Of a stretch of 64,000 bases of DNA, positions 43,290-52,047 are shown piece by piece (positions within the stretch are counted from its first letter, which is position 1; each line of letters starts with the position of its first letter). Both the position numbers and the translations under genes were made by a program. Under the pieces are notes generated by a model. The model had not been told where the DNA came from. It worked only from the letters and a program-made list of their open reading frames with translations, and did not search any database. The DNA is from Anaerolineales bacterium (GTDB lineage Bacteria > Chloroflexota > Anaerolineae > Anaerolineales > Villigracilaceae), in assembly GCA_015075275.1 (NCBI GenBank), contig JABTUU010000001.1, forward strand, positions 434,001 to 498,000, written 5' to 3'.

Positions 43290-44585
43290 ATGCGCGCTGT
43301 TGACATAATCATCAAGAAACGCGACAAAATCGAACTTAATCGCGAAGAGATCGAATTTTTTATCAAGGGATTTGTCTCTGGCGACGCGCCGGATTATCAA
43401 GCGTCTGCTTTTGCGATGGCGGTCCTCCTGAACGGTATGACGGCGCGCGAGACGACCGATCTGACGTTGACGATGGCGCATTCCGGCGATATGCTCGATT
43501 TAAGCGACACGGTTGACCTGGCGGTGGATAAGCATTCTTCGGGCGGCGTAGGCGATAAAACCAGCATTGCCGTTCTTCCGATTGTGGCGGCGTGTGGGTT
43601 GCCTGTCGGCAAAATGTCTGGGCGCGGACTCGGTTTTAGCGGCGGCACGCTCGATAAACTCGAATCGATCCCCGGCTATCGCGTGGATTTAACCACTGAG
43701 GAATTTAAGAAACAACTCAAAGAAATTGGCATTGTGCTAACCGGTCAATCGCTGACGCTTGCGCCCGCCGATGGGAAGTTGTACGCTCTGCGCGACGTAA
43801 CCGGAACTGTGCCTTCCATTCCGTTGATCGCTTCTTCGATCATGAGCAAGAAGATCGCGGCTGGAGCGCAAGCGATCGTACTAGACGTGAAGGTAGGACT
43901 GGGCGCATTTATGCAAACGCTCGACGAAGCGCGCGCATTGGCGAACTTGATGGTAGATATTGGCAAATTGGCTGGGCGCGAAACTGTGGCGTTGCTTTCT
44001 GATATGAATCAACCGTTGGGTCATGCGGTCGGGAATTCGCTCGAAGTTGTGGAAGCGATAGAGACGTTGCAAGGCGGCGGACCGCACGACTTCCGCGAAC
44101 ATTGTTTGCACATCTGCGCTCACTTGTTAAGGCTTGGCAAACACGCTAAGAATTTGGAAGACGGGCGCACGCAAGCCGTGAAAGCGCTGGCAGACGGTTC
44201 TGCGTTCGAGAAATTCCGCGCGTTAGTGACAGCGCAGGGCGGCGACGCATCGTATGTGGACGATGTTTCCAAGTTTCCGCGCGCGAAGCGCGTCGAAGCG
44301 GTCGAGTCGCCGACGAACGGATATATCTCTCAGATCGATGCGCGCAGCGTGGGCGAAGCGTCGGTCATCCTCGGCGGCGGACGCGCTAAAAAATCCGATG
44401 CGGTTGACCACGCGGTAGGCGTTGTTGTTCATCGCAAAGTAGGCGATCGCGTTCAAAAAGGCGATCCGCTTTTTACTATTCATGCGAATGCCGAAGCGAA
44501 ATTGGCGGAAGCGCGCGAGATGGCTCTTGCCGCGCATCAATACAGCGCTAATTTTGCGCAACCTTTGCCGTTATTCTATAATTAA
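43290..44585 (+). CDS. Thymidine / pyrimidine-nucleoside phosphorylase
   Basis: A 431-residue protein, the normal length. It begins [20 protein letters not shown] and carries the phosphate site [20 protein letters not shown], the hinge [38 protein letters not shown], and a C-terminal domain ([20 protein letters not shown]). It splits thymidine/deoxyuridine (and uridine in Pdp enzymes) to base and (deoxy)ribose 1-phosphate. AAGGAG precedes the ATG. The released uracil could be used by upp. Confidence 0.94.
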   Translation: MRAVDIIIKKRDKIELNREEIEFFIKGFVSGDAPDYQASAFAMAVLLNGMTARETTDLTLTMAHSGDMLDLSDTVDLAVDKHSSGGVGDKTSIAVLPIVAACGLPVGKMSGRGLGFSGGTLDKLESIPGYRVDLTTEEFKKQLKEIGIVLTGQSLTLAPADGKLYALRDVTGTVPSIPLIASSIMSKKIAAGAQAIVLDVKVGLGAFMQTLDEARALANLMVDIGKLAGRETVALLSDMNQPLGHAVGNSLEVVEAIETLQGGGPHDFREHCLHICAHLLRLGKHAKNLEDGRTQAVKALADGSAFEKFRALVTAQGGDASYVDDVSKFPRAKRVEAVESPTNGYISQIDARSVGEASVILGGGRAKKSDAVDHAVGVVVHRKVGDRVQKGDPLFTIHANAEAKLAEAREMALAAHQYSANFAQPLPLFYN

Positions 44586-44592
44586 GGTGAGT

Positions 44593-44598
44593 TATAAT
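44593..44598 (+). promoter_or_regulatory. TATAAT -10-like box for the TPR protein
   Basis: TATAAT lies 22 nt before the ATG at 44621, with ribosome site GGAGGA (44603-44608) between: a conventional short leader. Confidence 0.45.
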
Positions 44599-44620
44599 AG
44601 ACGGAGGAACAGAGCGACTC

Positions 44621-47413
44621 ATGGCTAAAATAACTTTACGAGCGTATTACCGCGAGATTGAAGCAATGCTTGACCGCAGTCAGTTCGACGAGGCTGTAGC
44701 GCATTGCCATCATATCTTAAAAATATATCCCAAGAATCTTGCCGTCTATAGGTTGTTGGGCAAAACGCTTCTTGAGGCGAAGAGATACGGCGACGCAACC
44801 GATGTTTTTTCGCGTGCGCTTGCCGCCGCGCCAAGCGATTTTGTTTCGCATGTGGGAATGAGCCTGATTCGCGATGAGGAGAATCGCCTCGATGACGCGA
44901 TCTGGCATATGGAACGCGCGTTTGAAGCGCAACCGTCGAATGCCGCCGTACAAAGCGAGTTGCAACGTTTGTATACCCGGCGAGACGGCTCCGCGCCTCC
45001 GCGGATCCGTATGACGCGCGGCGCGCTTGCGCATATGTATGTCAAAGGCGAGTTGTATCCGCAAGCGATCTCTGAAATTAAGAGCGCGCTTATGGAAGAC
45101 CCTGGTCGCGCCGACATGGAAGCGTTGCTGGCGCGCGCATATTCTCGCAGCGGTCAGAAAACCGAAGCGACTGAAACCTGCTCTTCATTGTTGCGGCGCT
45201 ATCCTTATTGTTACGATGCGAACGCGATCCTGGTTGATATTCTTGACGGGGAAAGACCTGAAAGCGTTCAGGCGAATCGTCAGCGCGTAGTTGAACTTGA
45301 TCCATATGCCGCGCACGTTTCCGGTTCGCTGTTAGATGTTTCTGCCGCGCCTGACACAGCCGTCTCGATTGAACGATTAGATTGGCAGGGTCAGCTAGTG
45401 GGCTTGCCTTCCGGTTGGAGCGAATCGCAAGGGATTCAATTGCCATCCGAGACGGCAAACGATCAACCCGAATGGCTGACGAACGCGTTTACCGAAGCGG
45501 ACACGACGCTTCCTTCCGCGCCGCAAGCGGCTCTCGCCATGGGCGCCTTCGCTCAACCGCAAGAGGATATCCCCGATTTCTTGCGCGACGCTGGCTGGGG
45601 TGCATCAACCGGCGCTTTTGATGAAAGTAAATCTTCGATCTTGAATGATGAAGAACCGTTGCCGGCTGCCGCCGCTGATATGCCCGATTGGGTTAAGGCG
45701 ATGGCTCCCGCTGAATCGGAAATTTCTTCAGCCGATGAATCTACGCCCGATTGGATGGATCGTATTGATCCGAGCATTTTATCGGCTGAGTCCAAATCAG
45801 CTGCCGCAAGCGACCAGCCTGATTGGCTGAGCGAATTGGGCGCAACGCCGCAAGAGCCAGTGCAATCTGTAGAAACTACGAGCGACCAGCCTGATTGGTT
45901 GAAAGATTTGGGCGCAATGCCGCAAGAGCCGGCGCAATCTGTAGAAACTACGAGCGACTTGCCAGACTGGTTGAAGGATACGAGCGCGAAAGAGCCTGAG
46001 CCTATTTCGAACGATTTTGATTCCCTCAAACAAACGGAACAACCGCAAGAATCTGAACCAATAGAAGCGTCTTCTGCGTCTCATTCTGCCGCCTCCGCTC
46101 CGAGCGCGCAAGCCGAGGACGATGCTTTTGCATGGCTGGAAAGCCTTGCAGTAAAGCAGGGCTCGACGGAAGGTTTGCTTCTCAAGCCGGAGGATCGTCC
46201 GCAAGAGGAGCCGGAGTGGGTCAAGCAAGTAAAATCAACGCCGGAAGACGCGCCGCTGGCGCAGACCCCATCTATTGCTGCGGCGGAAGAAACGCCTGTT
46301 GCCTCTGTGGGCGATCTAGAAGAACTTGGCAAGAGCGAGAAAGAACAAGACGATTCGTTTGCGTGGTTAGAAAGCCTTGCAGTGAAACAAGGTTCGACGG
46401 AAGGCTTGCTCATTACGCCGGAAGAACGGAATGAGGATGAGCCTGAATGGGTGAGGCAGGCGAAAGAGATTGGCGATTCGTTGACCGCTTCTGCGCGAGA
46501 ACATGAAGTTGTGGATTCCGCTGAAACTCCAGCCGTTGCGCTCGAACCGCAGGCAATGAGTGAAGATACCGGTATGTGGTTGAGAAGCCTCGAATCTGAA
46601 ACTTTGATCGTTGAGCCGGCGCAATCGTCTGAAGATGACGACGTGGCGACGTGGCTGAAAAAATTGGACGAGCCGGAGGAGTCCAGCGTGGGGGCGGAGC
46701 GGCAAGATGACGTTCTGCCGGATTGGATGAAAACTGCCGAGGCATCGGATCGCGCAGAGTTCGATAAAAGCGCGTCGCAACCCTTTGCGTCTAAAGCGGT
46801 TGACGAGAGCGCTTTGCCGCAAGCGGAGCGCGTAAGCGAAGGCGATCTTCCGAGTTGGCTTGAAGGCATTGACGCCGGCGCGCCTGCTGCCGCTATAAGC
46901 GACGATTTGCCGGTTTGGTTGCGCGATGAGGCAGGTGAGACGGTTGCGGAACCGGCGAAGATTGAGCCAACGCGCGCCGAAGAATGGCATACGCTGGAGA
47001 CACATGCTGTCGAACCGGTAGCATCGGTGGAGGAGAAGCCGCAAATGGCAACGCCTAAACCGCCAGCGCGTAAAACGGTTGAAGCAAAGAAGACGGCTCC
47101 GATTGCCGCGCGTCCGCAAGAACCTGCTGTGCGTAAAGGGACCGGATCGTTGGCTTACACGGTGGATATCGCGTTGGGACAAGCGCGTAATGAATTGAAT
47201 CGCAGCAATATCCCCGGTGCGCTTGAACGATATTCCAAACTCATCAAGAAGGGACGCTATCTCGACGATATTATCTCCGATCTGCGCGATGCGTCATATC
47301 GGTACCCCGTTGAAGTGGGCATTTGGCAAGCGCTCGGCGACGCGTATATGCGCGGCAACCGCTTGCAAGACGCGTTGGACTCGTATACCAAAGCGGAAGA
47401 GTTACTTCGTTGA
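44621..47413 (+). CDS. TPR protein with acidic, PDWL-repeat central region
   Basis: A 930-residue protein. Residues ~5-215 are TPR-like helices (FDEAVAHCHHILKIYPKNLA, KRYGDATDVFSRALAAAP, YPQAISEIKSALMEDPGRAD). The long middle (~240-800) is acidic and low-complexity with many short motifs of the form PDW[LMV] or PEWV, plus a near-duplicate of FAWLESLAVKQGSTEGLL. A C-terminal TPR pair follows (SNIPGALERYSKLIKKGRYL, RLQDALDSYTKAEELLR). No signal peptide is seen. The W-containing short motifs could be binding sites for a partner. Function is unknown. Confidence 0.75.
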   Translation: MAKITLRAYYREIEAMLDRSQFDEAVAHCHHILKIYPKNLAVYRLLGKTLLEAKRYGDATDVFSRALAAAPSDFVSHVGMSLIRDEENRLDDAIWHMERAFEAQPSNAAVQSELQRLYTRRDGSAPPRIRMTRGALAHMYVKGELYPQAISEIKSALMEDPGRADMEALLARAYSRSGQKTEATETCSSLLRRYPYCYDANAILVDILDGERPESVQANRQRVVELDPYAAHVSGSLLDVSAAPDTAVSIERLDWQGQLVGLPSGWSESQGIQLPSETANDQPEWLTNAFTEADTTLPSAPQAALAMGAFAQPQEDIPDFLRDAGWGASTGAFDESKSSILNDEEPLPAAAADMPDWVKAMAPAESEISSADESTPDWMDRIDPSILSAESKSAAASDQPDWLSELGATPQEPVQSVETTSDQPDWLKDLGAMPQEPAQSVETTSDLPDWLKDTSAKEPEPISNDFDSLKQTEQPQESEPIEASSASHSAASAPSAQAEDDAFAWLESLAVKQGSTEGLLLKPEDRPQEEPEWVKQVKSTPEDAPLAQTPSIAAAEETPVASVGDLEELGKSEKEQDDSFAWLESLAVKQGSTEGLLITPEERNEDEPEWVRQAKEIGDSLTASAREHEVVDSAETPAVALEPQAMSEDTGMWLRSLESETLIVEPAQSSEDDDVATWLKKLDEPEESSVGAERQDDVLPDWMKTAEASDRAEFDKSASQPFASKAVDESALPQAERVSEGDLPSWLEGIDAGAPAAAISDDLPVWLRDEAGETVAEPAKIEPTRAEEWHTLETHAVEPVASVEEKPQMATPKPPARKTVEAKKTAPIAARPQEPAVRKGTGSLAYTVDIALGQARNELNRSNIPGALERYSKLIKKGRYLDDIISDLRDASYRYPVEVGIWQALGDAYMRGNRLQDALDSYTKAEELLR

Positions 47414-47419
47414 CAATCA

Positions 47420-47456
47420 GACCTGACAGGTTTCTAAAACCTGTCAGGTCTTTTTT
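47420..47456 (+). terminator. Strong Rho-independent terminator
   Basis: GACCTGACAGGTTT (47420-47433) pairs perfectly with AAACCTGTCAGGTC (47437-47450), followed by six T, 6 nt after the TPR gene. Confidence 0.93.
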
Positions 47457-47479
47457 ATATTATTCTTTTGGAGGAATCT

Positions 47480-47932
47480 GTGGAACGTTCGCTCGTATTG
47501 GTAAAGCCTGATGGTGTGCAGCGCGGATTGGTGGGCGAGGTGATCGCTCGTTTTGAACGCCGCGGACTGCGGCTCGTCGGCGCGAAATTTATGCAAGTGA
47601 GTTTGGATTTGGCGAAGCAACATTACGCGGAGCATGAAGGCAAGCCGTTCTATGACGGTTTGATCGCGTACATCACGTCCGCGCCGGTCATGGCGATGGT
47701 GTGGGAGGGACCGAACGCGGTCGCTGCCATCCGACAGACGGTGGGTTCGACCAAGCCGGTCGAGTCAGCCCCCGGCACGATCCGTCACGACTTTGCGTTG
47801 GAGGTGGGGCGCAACCTCATCCACGCTTCGGATAAACCGGAGACCGGCGTGCGCGAGGTGGGGTTGTGGTTCAAGAACGATGAGTTGGTGGATTGGAAGA
47901 GGGATGTGGACCGGTGGGTGTTTGAGAAGTAG
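47480..47932 (+). CDS. ndk: Nucleoside diphosphate kinase
   Basis: A 150-residue protein started at the GTG at 47480, because GGAGG lies 5 nt upstream and family members begin [17 protein letters not shown]. The KPDG motif, [20 protein letters not shown] and the phospho-acceptor His in [20 protein letters not shown] are intact. It equalises nucleoside di- and triphosphates. The frame extends upstream to a TTG at 47468, but that codon would overlap the ribosome site. Confidence 0.96.
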   Translation: MERSLVLVKPDGVQRGLVGEVIARFERRGLRLVGAKFMQVSLDLAKQHYAEHEGKPFYDGLIAYITSAPVMAMVWEGPNAVAAIRQTVGSTKPVESAPGTIRHDFALEVGRNLIHASDKPETGVREVGLWFKNDELVDWKRDVDRWVFEK

Positions 47933-47993
47933 AGATTGAGTGATGGAGAACTAGAGAATTGTCCCGTTGGCGCGAGTCGGCGGGATGTTTGTT

Positions 47994-48899
47994 TTAGGCG
48001 CTAGGCGGTTTAGCCGTTGGAGGTCGCTTTCTGAGCTGCACGACTAGCGCTCCTGCGCCTGTAATGATGAGACCGAACGCTTCTTTTGCACTGATCGTTT
48101 CCCTAAGGAATAGTACGGCTAGGATGGGAATCCAGATCATCATCGTCCCGCCGATGACGCTCGATTCGGCGGCGGTCAGTGTGCGTAACGTGTGATTCCA
48201 GACTGTGAACGCGAAGGCGGTATTCGCCAACGCCAGCCAGATGATGATGCCCCAGCCTCGCAGTGTCATGGTCGGAGGCGCTTCAAGGAAGAAACCGGCC
48301 GTAAGCAGTAAGATGGAGCCAATGCCCATGCTGACCGTCGTCACAACCAGCGGGTGATGCGCTTCTGTACGGTTAATCTCCCTGCCCAGTACGGAAGAGA
48401 TTACGTTTGCCGCTACGCCGACGAGAGCGGCGCTCAAGCCAAATAGTTGGCTCTGTGGTATGGCGACCGGCAGAAAATAGATCAGCGCGCCGATCATCGC
48501 CAACAGGATTCCGCCCCATTGCAGCCAGGTCGGTTTTTCATTCAGCCAGAAGACGCTCAACGCCGCCACGCCCGTCGCGCTGAAACTCATCACGAGGTTG
48601 GTTGTTACTGCGGACAGATAAGCAAGTGAAATGAAGACCGCCCCTTGCGTAACGGCATAGAGCAGCGCTCCGAGCAACGCCAGCCTCAGCCAGGTTTTGA
48701 CGGACAGGCGCTTAATCTCATACTTTGCTTCGTTGTAAAATAGAGCGATTGCGAGAAGAAGGAAGGCGATGAAATATCGCAATCCTGCGAATATAACCGG
48801 CGGCATATCCTCCAGCCCGATCTTGATAAAGACCCAGGAAGTTGCCCAGAGGAATACGACGAATAATGCCTGAAAGATGGCGGTACGGTGAGATTTCAT
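47994..48899 (-). CDS. EamA/DMT-family transporter
   Basis: A 301-residue protein with ten predicted helices in two EamA repeats: the first contains IFQALFVVFLWATSWVFIKI and LLGALLYAVTQGAVFISLAY, the second GWGIIIWLALANTAFAFTVW and TMMIWIPILAVLFLRETISA. Members export metabolites or amino acids; the substrate cannot be told. No clear ribosome site precedes the ATG. It is convergent with ndk. Confidence 0.88.
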   Translation of the reverse strand: MKSHRTAIFQALFVVFLWATSWVFIKIGLEDMPPVIFAGLRYFIAFLLLAIALFYNEAKYEIKRLSVKTWLRLALLGALLYAVTQGAVFISLAYLSAVTTNLVMSFSATGVAALSVFWLNEKPTWLQWGGILLAMIGALIYFLPVAIPQSQLFGLSAALVGVAANVISSVLGREINRTEAHHPLVVTTVSMGIGSILLLTAGFFLEAPPTMTLRGWGIIIWLALANTAFAFTVWNHTLRTLTAAESSVIGGTMMIWIPILAVLFLRETISAKEAFGLIITGAGALVVQLRKRPPTAKPPSA

Positions 48900-48909
48900 G
48901 TCCGTGCTT

Positions 48910-49254
48910 TTACTGTACTTTCAACAGCACCTTGCCATCGCTCCACAGTTCTTCGAGGTCGTAATACTCGCGCTGATCTGGCGAGAAGAGATGTACGACC
49001 ACGTCGCCGAAGTCCATCACCAGCCAGCCCTCCTGTGATTTGCCCTCCACGCGAGATTTCTTCTTGTAGTCTTTTTTCGTCGCTTCCAGAACGCTCTTGG
49101 CGAGCGCATCCAACATGCGGTCGCTGGTGCCGTTGCAAATGACGAAATAATCCGTGAATGACGCGACATCTTTGATGTCGAGCAGCAGGATGTCTTCGCC
49201 CTTTTTGTCCTCCAGGGCGTCAACGATTTGGTGTGCAAGTTCGAGTGCGTTCAG
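48910..49254 (-). CDS. rsfS: Ribosome silencing factor RsfS, probable CTG start
   Basis: The 114-residue frame reads NALELAHQIVDALEDKKGED, ILLLDIKDVASFTDYFVICN, then GTSDRMLDALAKSVLEATKK and SQEGWLVMDFGDVVVHLFSP with DQREYYDLEELW, a complete RsfS. Upstream in frame there is a TGA at 49258-49260, so no ATG, GTG or TTG is available to include the conserved N-terminus. The only plausible initiator is CTG at 49254, placed 3 nt after AGGTGA, a good ribosome site. Starting at the first ATG (49116) would remove the first ~46 residues. RsfS binds uL14 and blocks 70S joining in starved cells. Confidence 0.85.
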   Translation of the reverse strand: MNALELAHQIVDALEDKKGEDILLLDIKDVASFTDYFVICNGTSDRMLDALAKSVLEATKKDYKKKSRVEGKSQEGWLVMDFGDVVVHLFSPDQREYYDLEELWSDGKVLLKVQ

Positions 49255-49267
49255 GGTTCACCTCAGT

Positions 49268-49293
49268 GTAACGCCGACTTAAGTCGGCGTTAC
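49268..49293. repeat. Perfect 26-bp palindrome between thpR and rsfS
   Basis: GTAACGCCGACTT followed by AAGTCGGCGTTAC, overlapping the thpR stop codon. It can form a hairpin or bind a dimeric protein. It lies 2 nt upstream of the rsfS ribosome site. Confidence 0.85.
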
Positions 49294-49868
49294 GATTTTA
49301 ATGGCGCGGAAAATAATCTGATATACACCGCGCCGTCTCGTTTCAAGTCGCTTTTGAATAGATGTACCGAGTCTACCCGCACAGCGCCGAGTGAGTCAAT
49401 CGTTGCGGCTTCGAGCGCGCGGCGGACTTTTTGCGCGTCAACCGCCGACGCATCCTGCCTCACGCGCCCGATTGTCAAGTGCGGAGAATACCCGCGCGTT
49501 TCCGATTCGAATCCGAGACGGGTGCACGCCGATTCGATTCCGCACGACAACGCCGATAACTCCGCCGGGGCGTGGAGTCCGATCCACAAGACGCGAGCCC
49601 GCTTCACGTCGGGAAAGGAGCCGAGTTTGCCCACTTCAATCTCGAACGCCCGGACAGAGTCCGCTTGAGCGCGGAGGATCGAGGTTAGCGCATCCGCTTG
49701 CGCGGGCGCGATGTCGCCGAGAAATTTTAACGTCAGGTGAATATTTTCGGGCGCGACCCAACGGATTGACCCTCCGAGTTTTCTCCGCAAATTGGAGGTC
49801 GCTTTGTGAATCGCGTGTTGAATTTGTTGGGGGATCTCGATGGCAATGAAGGCGCGCAAGAGACTCAC
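49290..49868 (-). CDS. thpR: RNA 2',3'-cyclic phosphodiesterase
   Basis: A 192-residue protein with the two HxTx motifs of the 2H phosphoesterases: HLTLKFLGD (about residues 45-53) and HLTIGRVRQ (about 129-137). The start RAFIAIEIPQQIQHAI is typical of ThpR. It opens 2',3'-cyclic phosphates on RNA ends; ligase activity is seen in vitro for related enzymes. The start is the GTG at 49868, immediately after the stop of the response-regulator gene, which argues for coupled translation. Confidence 0.93.
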   Translation of the reverse strand: MSLLRAFIAIEIPQQIQHAIHKATSNLRRKLGGSIRWVAPENIHLTLKFLGDIAPAQADALTSILRAQADSVRAFEIEVGKLGSFPDVKRARVLWIGLHAPAELSALSCGIESACTRLGFESETRGYSPHLTIGRVRQDASAVDAQKVRRALEAATIDSLGAVRVDSVHLFKSDLKRDGAVYIRLFSAPLKS

Positions 49869-50240
49869 TTATTCGCCTAAGGCATGGCGGACCGCGTCTT
49901 TCAGTTCGAGAAACCCAACCGGCTTTACAAGATAAGCGGTTGCGCCGGCATCTAAGCCGGCTTTGATGTCGGCGGGGGAACTTTTGGCGGATACGATCAC
50001 AACCGGAGTGTGTTCCAACGTTGGGTCGTTACGCATATATCGCAACACTTCCAACCCTGAGACGTCCGGCATCATGATATCGAGGACGACTAGATCGGGT
50101 TGTTTGTCGGCGAGCATGGCGAAGGCGGACGCGCTGCTGGTGATTTTGAGCACGCTGAAACCGCTGACGCGCATCATCTCGGCGAACAATTCGGCGGCGT
50201 CCGGCTCATCTTCGATAATCAGAATAGTCTTCTCAATCAT
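49869..50240 (-). CDS. Single-domain response regulator (CheY-like receiver)
   Basis: A 123-residue receiver domain started at the ATG at 50240 (MIEKTILIIEDEPDAAELFA). The acidic pair ED (about residues 10-11), phospho-acceptor Asp in LVVLDIMMPDVSGLEVL, the Ser in VVIVSAKSSP and the Lys in YLVKPVGFLEL are all present. There is no output domain, so it acts through partner proteins. No histidine kinase is adjacent. It is directly followed by thpR. Confidence 0.93.
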   Translation of the reverse strand: MIEKTILIIEDEPDAAELFAEMMRVSGFSVLKITSSASAFAMLADKQPDLVVLDIMMPDVSGLEVLRYMRNDPTLEHTPVVIVSAKSSPADIKAGLDAGATAYLVKPVGFLELKDAVRHALGE

Positions 50241-50391
50241 GTGAGGCAACGATAGCACAGGAAAATGGAATATGCAAGAGGGCTATATAACGTAAATGCT
50301 GTCGTATGAAGCGAGCGGTGAAATTCGTGTCGTTTGTTTGTAAGATTCTCGTCGCTGCGATGTTCTAGGAATTACACTTGGAGAAAGTAAA

Positions 50392-50898
50392 ATGACTGAA
50401 TTGGATGAATTTCGTAAAGAGAAGGATGAGTATTTTGCGCATGATCCGCAAAGCCCGCTGACCCCTGAGCAGAGACGCGATTTCAAAGGCTTGCATTATT
50501 TTCCTGAAAACGATTCGTTGCGGCTCGAAGTGCAAGTCGAACCGTTCGAGAATCGGCAAACGATAACGATGCAAACCTCCACCGGCGGCGCGCAGGAATA
50601 TGTGCGCTTTGGACGCTTCAAGTTTCAAGCGGATGGACAAAACGCAGAGTTGACGATCTATCAAGCGGATTATGGCTTCTTCCTGCCGTTTATTGATGCG
50701 CTAGCAGGGACGGAGACGTATCCCGCTGGGCGATACCTTGAGCCTGAGGCGTTGCCGGGCAATCGTTTTCTAATTGACTTCAACGTCGCTTATAACCCTT
50801 ATTGTGCGTACAATGAGAGATGGTCTTGCCCAATTACGCCGGCGGAGAATCGGCTGAAAGTTCCGATCCGCGCAGGAGAGAAGTTGTTCCATTCATAA
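50392..50898 (+). CDS. DUF1684 domain protein
   Basis: A 168-residue protein with DUF1684 features: the N-terminal FRKEKDEYFAHDPQSPLTPE, FKGLHYFPENDSLRLEVQVE, a TGGAQEYVRFGRFKF strand region and the ending FNVAYNPYCAYNERWSCPIT with PAENRLKVPIRAGEK. Family members are widespread and of unknown function. No signal peptide. TTGGAGA precedes the ATG. It stands alone, divergent from the response regulator. Confidence 0.9.
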   Translation: MTELDEFRKEKDEYFAHDPQSPLTPEQRRDFKGLHYFPENDSLRLEVQVEPFENRQTITMQTSTGGAQEYVRFGRFKFQADGQNAELTIYQADYGFFLPFIDALAGTETYPAGRYLEPEALPGNRFLIDFNVAYNPYCAYNERWSCPITPAENRLKVPIRAGEKLFHS

Positions 50899-50998
50899 AA
50901 CGTAGCGACGGCAAACGCCGTCGTTATTCTTTTTGCTTTGTAGAAATTCGCGACAATTTGCGGTTAGTTTCTTCGTTCTTACGCCAACCCTGTTAAAC

Positions 50999-51289
50999 CT
51001 ATTTCTCGCCTGCCTCTTCGATCACTTTGAGAAGCGCCTCGTATTCTTCGTGGCAGTCGGGACAAATGTCTAAATGTTCGCGGATGAGCGGCATGAGGTC
51101 GGCGGCGTTGTGCGCGCCTACTTCTCGTTCAACGTATTCGTCCAGCGTTGAGAAAATCTCATCGCAAGTCAATTCTTCGACGCGCGCGTTCTCCAATACG
51201 CGCAAGAATCCCCGCACGATCTCATTGGGCTCTTCTTTCTTTTTGCGGAAACTGGTTTGAATCCGCTGGAGGAGTTCCTTGATGTTCAT
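50999..51289 (-). CDS. Putative zinc-finger anti-sigma factor
   Basis: A 96-residue protein when started at the ATG at 51289 (MNIKELLQRIQTSFRKKKEE); a TTG at 51325 would add 12 residues. A zinc-binding pattern like anti-sigma ZAS domains is seen: CDEIFSTLDEYVEREVGAHN, then IREHLDICPDCHEEYEALL, with HxxxCxxC. There is no membrane helix, so a soluble regulator is expected. The gene follows the sigma factor directly, the usual order for such pairs. Confidence 0.75.
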   Translation of the reverse strand: MNIKELLQRIQTSFRKKKEEPNEIVRGFLRVLENARVEELTCDEIFSTLDEYVEREVGAHNAADLMPLIREHLDICPDCHEEYEALLKVIEEAGEK

Positions 51290-51327
51290 GTTTGCCTGTG
51301 TTTTTGACGGACGCTGTTCGGTCAATC

Positions 51328-51966
51328 TTACTTCTGCTCGAACAAAGAAAGAACGTCGTTAGGGGCGATTTCTTCCGCTAGAAGCCGCTGTTTTAATCGG
51401 ACGCGCGCGTCGTGGAGGAGTTTATAGAGGGCGTTGCGATTGGTCTTGAGTTTGCGCGCTACGGTTTCCACCGGCATATCACGGACGCCAAGCAGAATCA
51501 ACGCTTCGCGCTGGCGGTCGGTTAGGTCTTCTTCGATAATACGCTTCACGCGCGCCAGCATATCGGCGCGTTCGGCGGAGGTTTCAGGTCCCGCTTGTGA
51601 ATCGGCGAGCAAGCCGAGGGGCGGTGGAGCGTCTTCGTTTTCGGTGAGCTCATCCAGCGACGAATCGCGCCAGCGTTTGCGGCGCAGTTCGGTTAGCGCG
51701 ATCCGCACGGCGATCTTGTGCACCCAGGTCGTAAATTGACTGCGCCCTTCGAAAGTGTCAATTTGGCTCAACACGCGCAAGAGCGTCTCTTGGGTTACTT
51801 CTTCGACGAGCGAATTAAATTGAGGTTGGTTGGGAGACAGCCAGCGTGAAAGAGCGTAAGGCAGCCCTTTTTGAACGATGACGCGCAGATCTCCGAGCGC
51901 GGTTTCGCGCGCGGCGCCATTGTCTTTTAAGTCAGCGATCCATTGTTCGTTTGTTCGAGCGGTCAT
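51328..51966 (-). CDS. ECF-type RNA polymerase sigma factor
   Basis: A 212-residue protein. Sigma region 2 covers about residues 50-110 (FNSLVEEVTQETLLRVLSQI, SQFTTWVHKIAVRIALTELR) and region 4 about 145-200 (DLTDRQREALILLGVRDMPV, ETVARKLKTNRNALYKLLHD). The linker is rich in Asp/Glu/Pro. It directs RNA polymerase to a regulon that cannot be read from the window. The cognate anti-sigma is the next gene. A TATAGT box lies 9 nt before the ATG with no ribosome site. Confidence 0.93.
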   Translation of the reverse strand: MTARTNEQWIADLKDNGAARETALGDLRVIVQKGLPYALSRWLSPNQPQFNSLVEEVTQETLLRVLSQIDTFEGRSQFTTWVHKIAVRIALTELRRKRWRDSSLDELTENEDAPPPLGLLADSQAGPETSAERADMLARVKRIIEEDLTDRQREALILLGVRDMPVETVARKLKTNRNALYKLLHDARVRLKQRLLAEEIAPNDVLSLFEQK

Positions 51967-51975
51967 TGTAGCGAT

Positions 51976-51981
51976 ACTATA
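51976..51981 (-). promoter_or_regulatory. TATAGT -10-like box just before the sigma-factor gene
   Basis: On the minus strand TATAGT ends 9 nt before the ATG at 51966, without a ribosome site; possible leaderless start. Confidence 0.35.
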
Positions 51982-52003
51982 TCAGAAAATAGACGAGCTG
52001 AAA

Positions 52004-52047
52004 GCCCATAAAAATAACGAGTCGCCTGACTCGTTATTTTTATGGGC
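52004..52047 (-). terminator. Terminator of tRNA-Val formed by a perfect 20-bp inverted repeat
   Basis: Arms at 52004-52023 and 52028-52047 are exact complements around GCCT. The arm at 52028-52047 includes the last five bases of tRNA-Val. On the minus strand the stem ends in an ATTTTTA run, so it should stop tRNA transcription. Confidence 0.8.
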
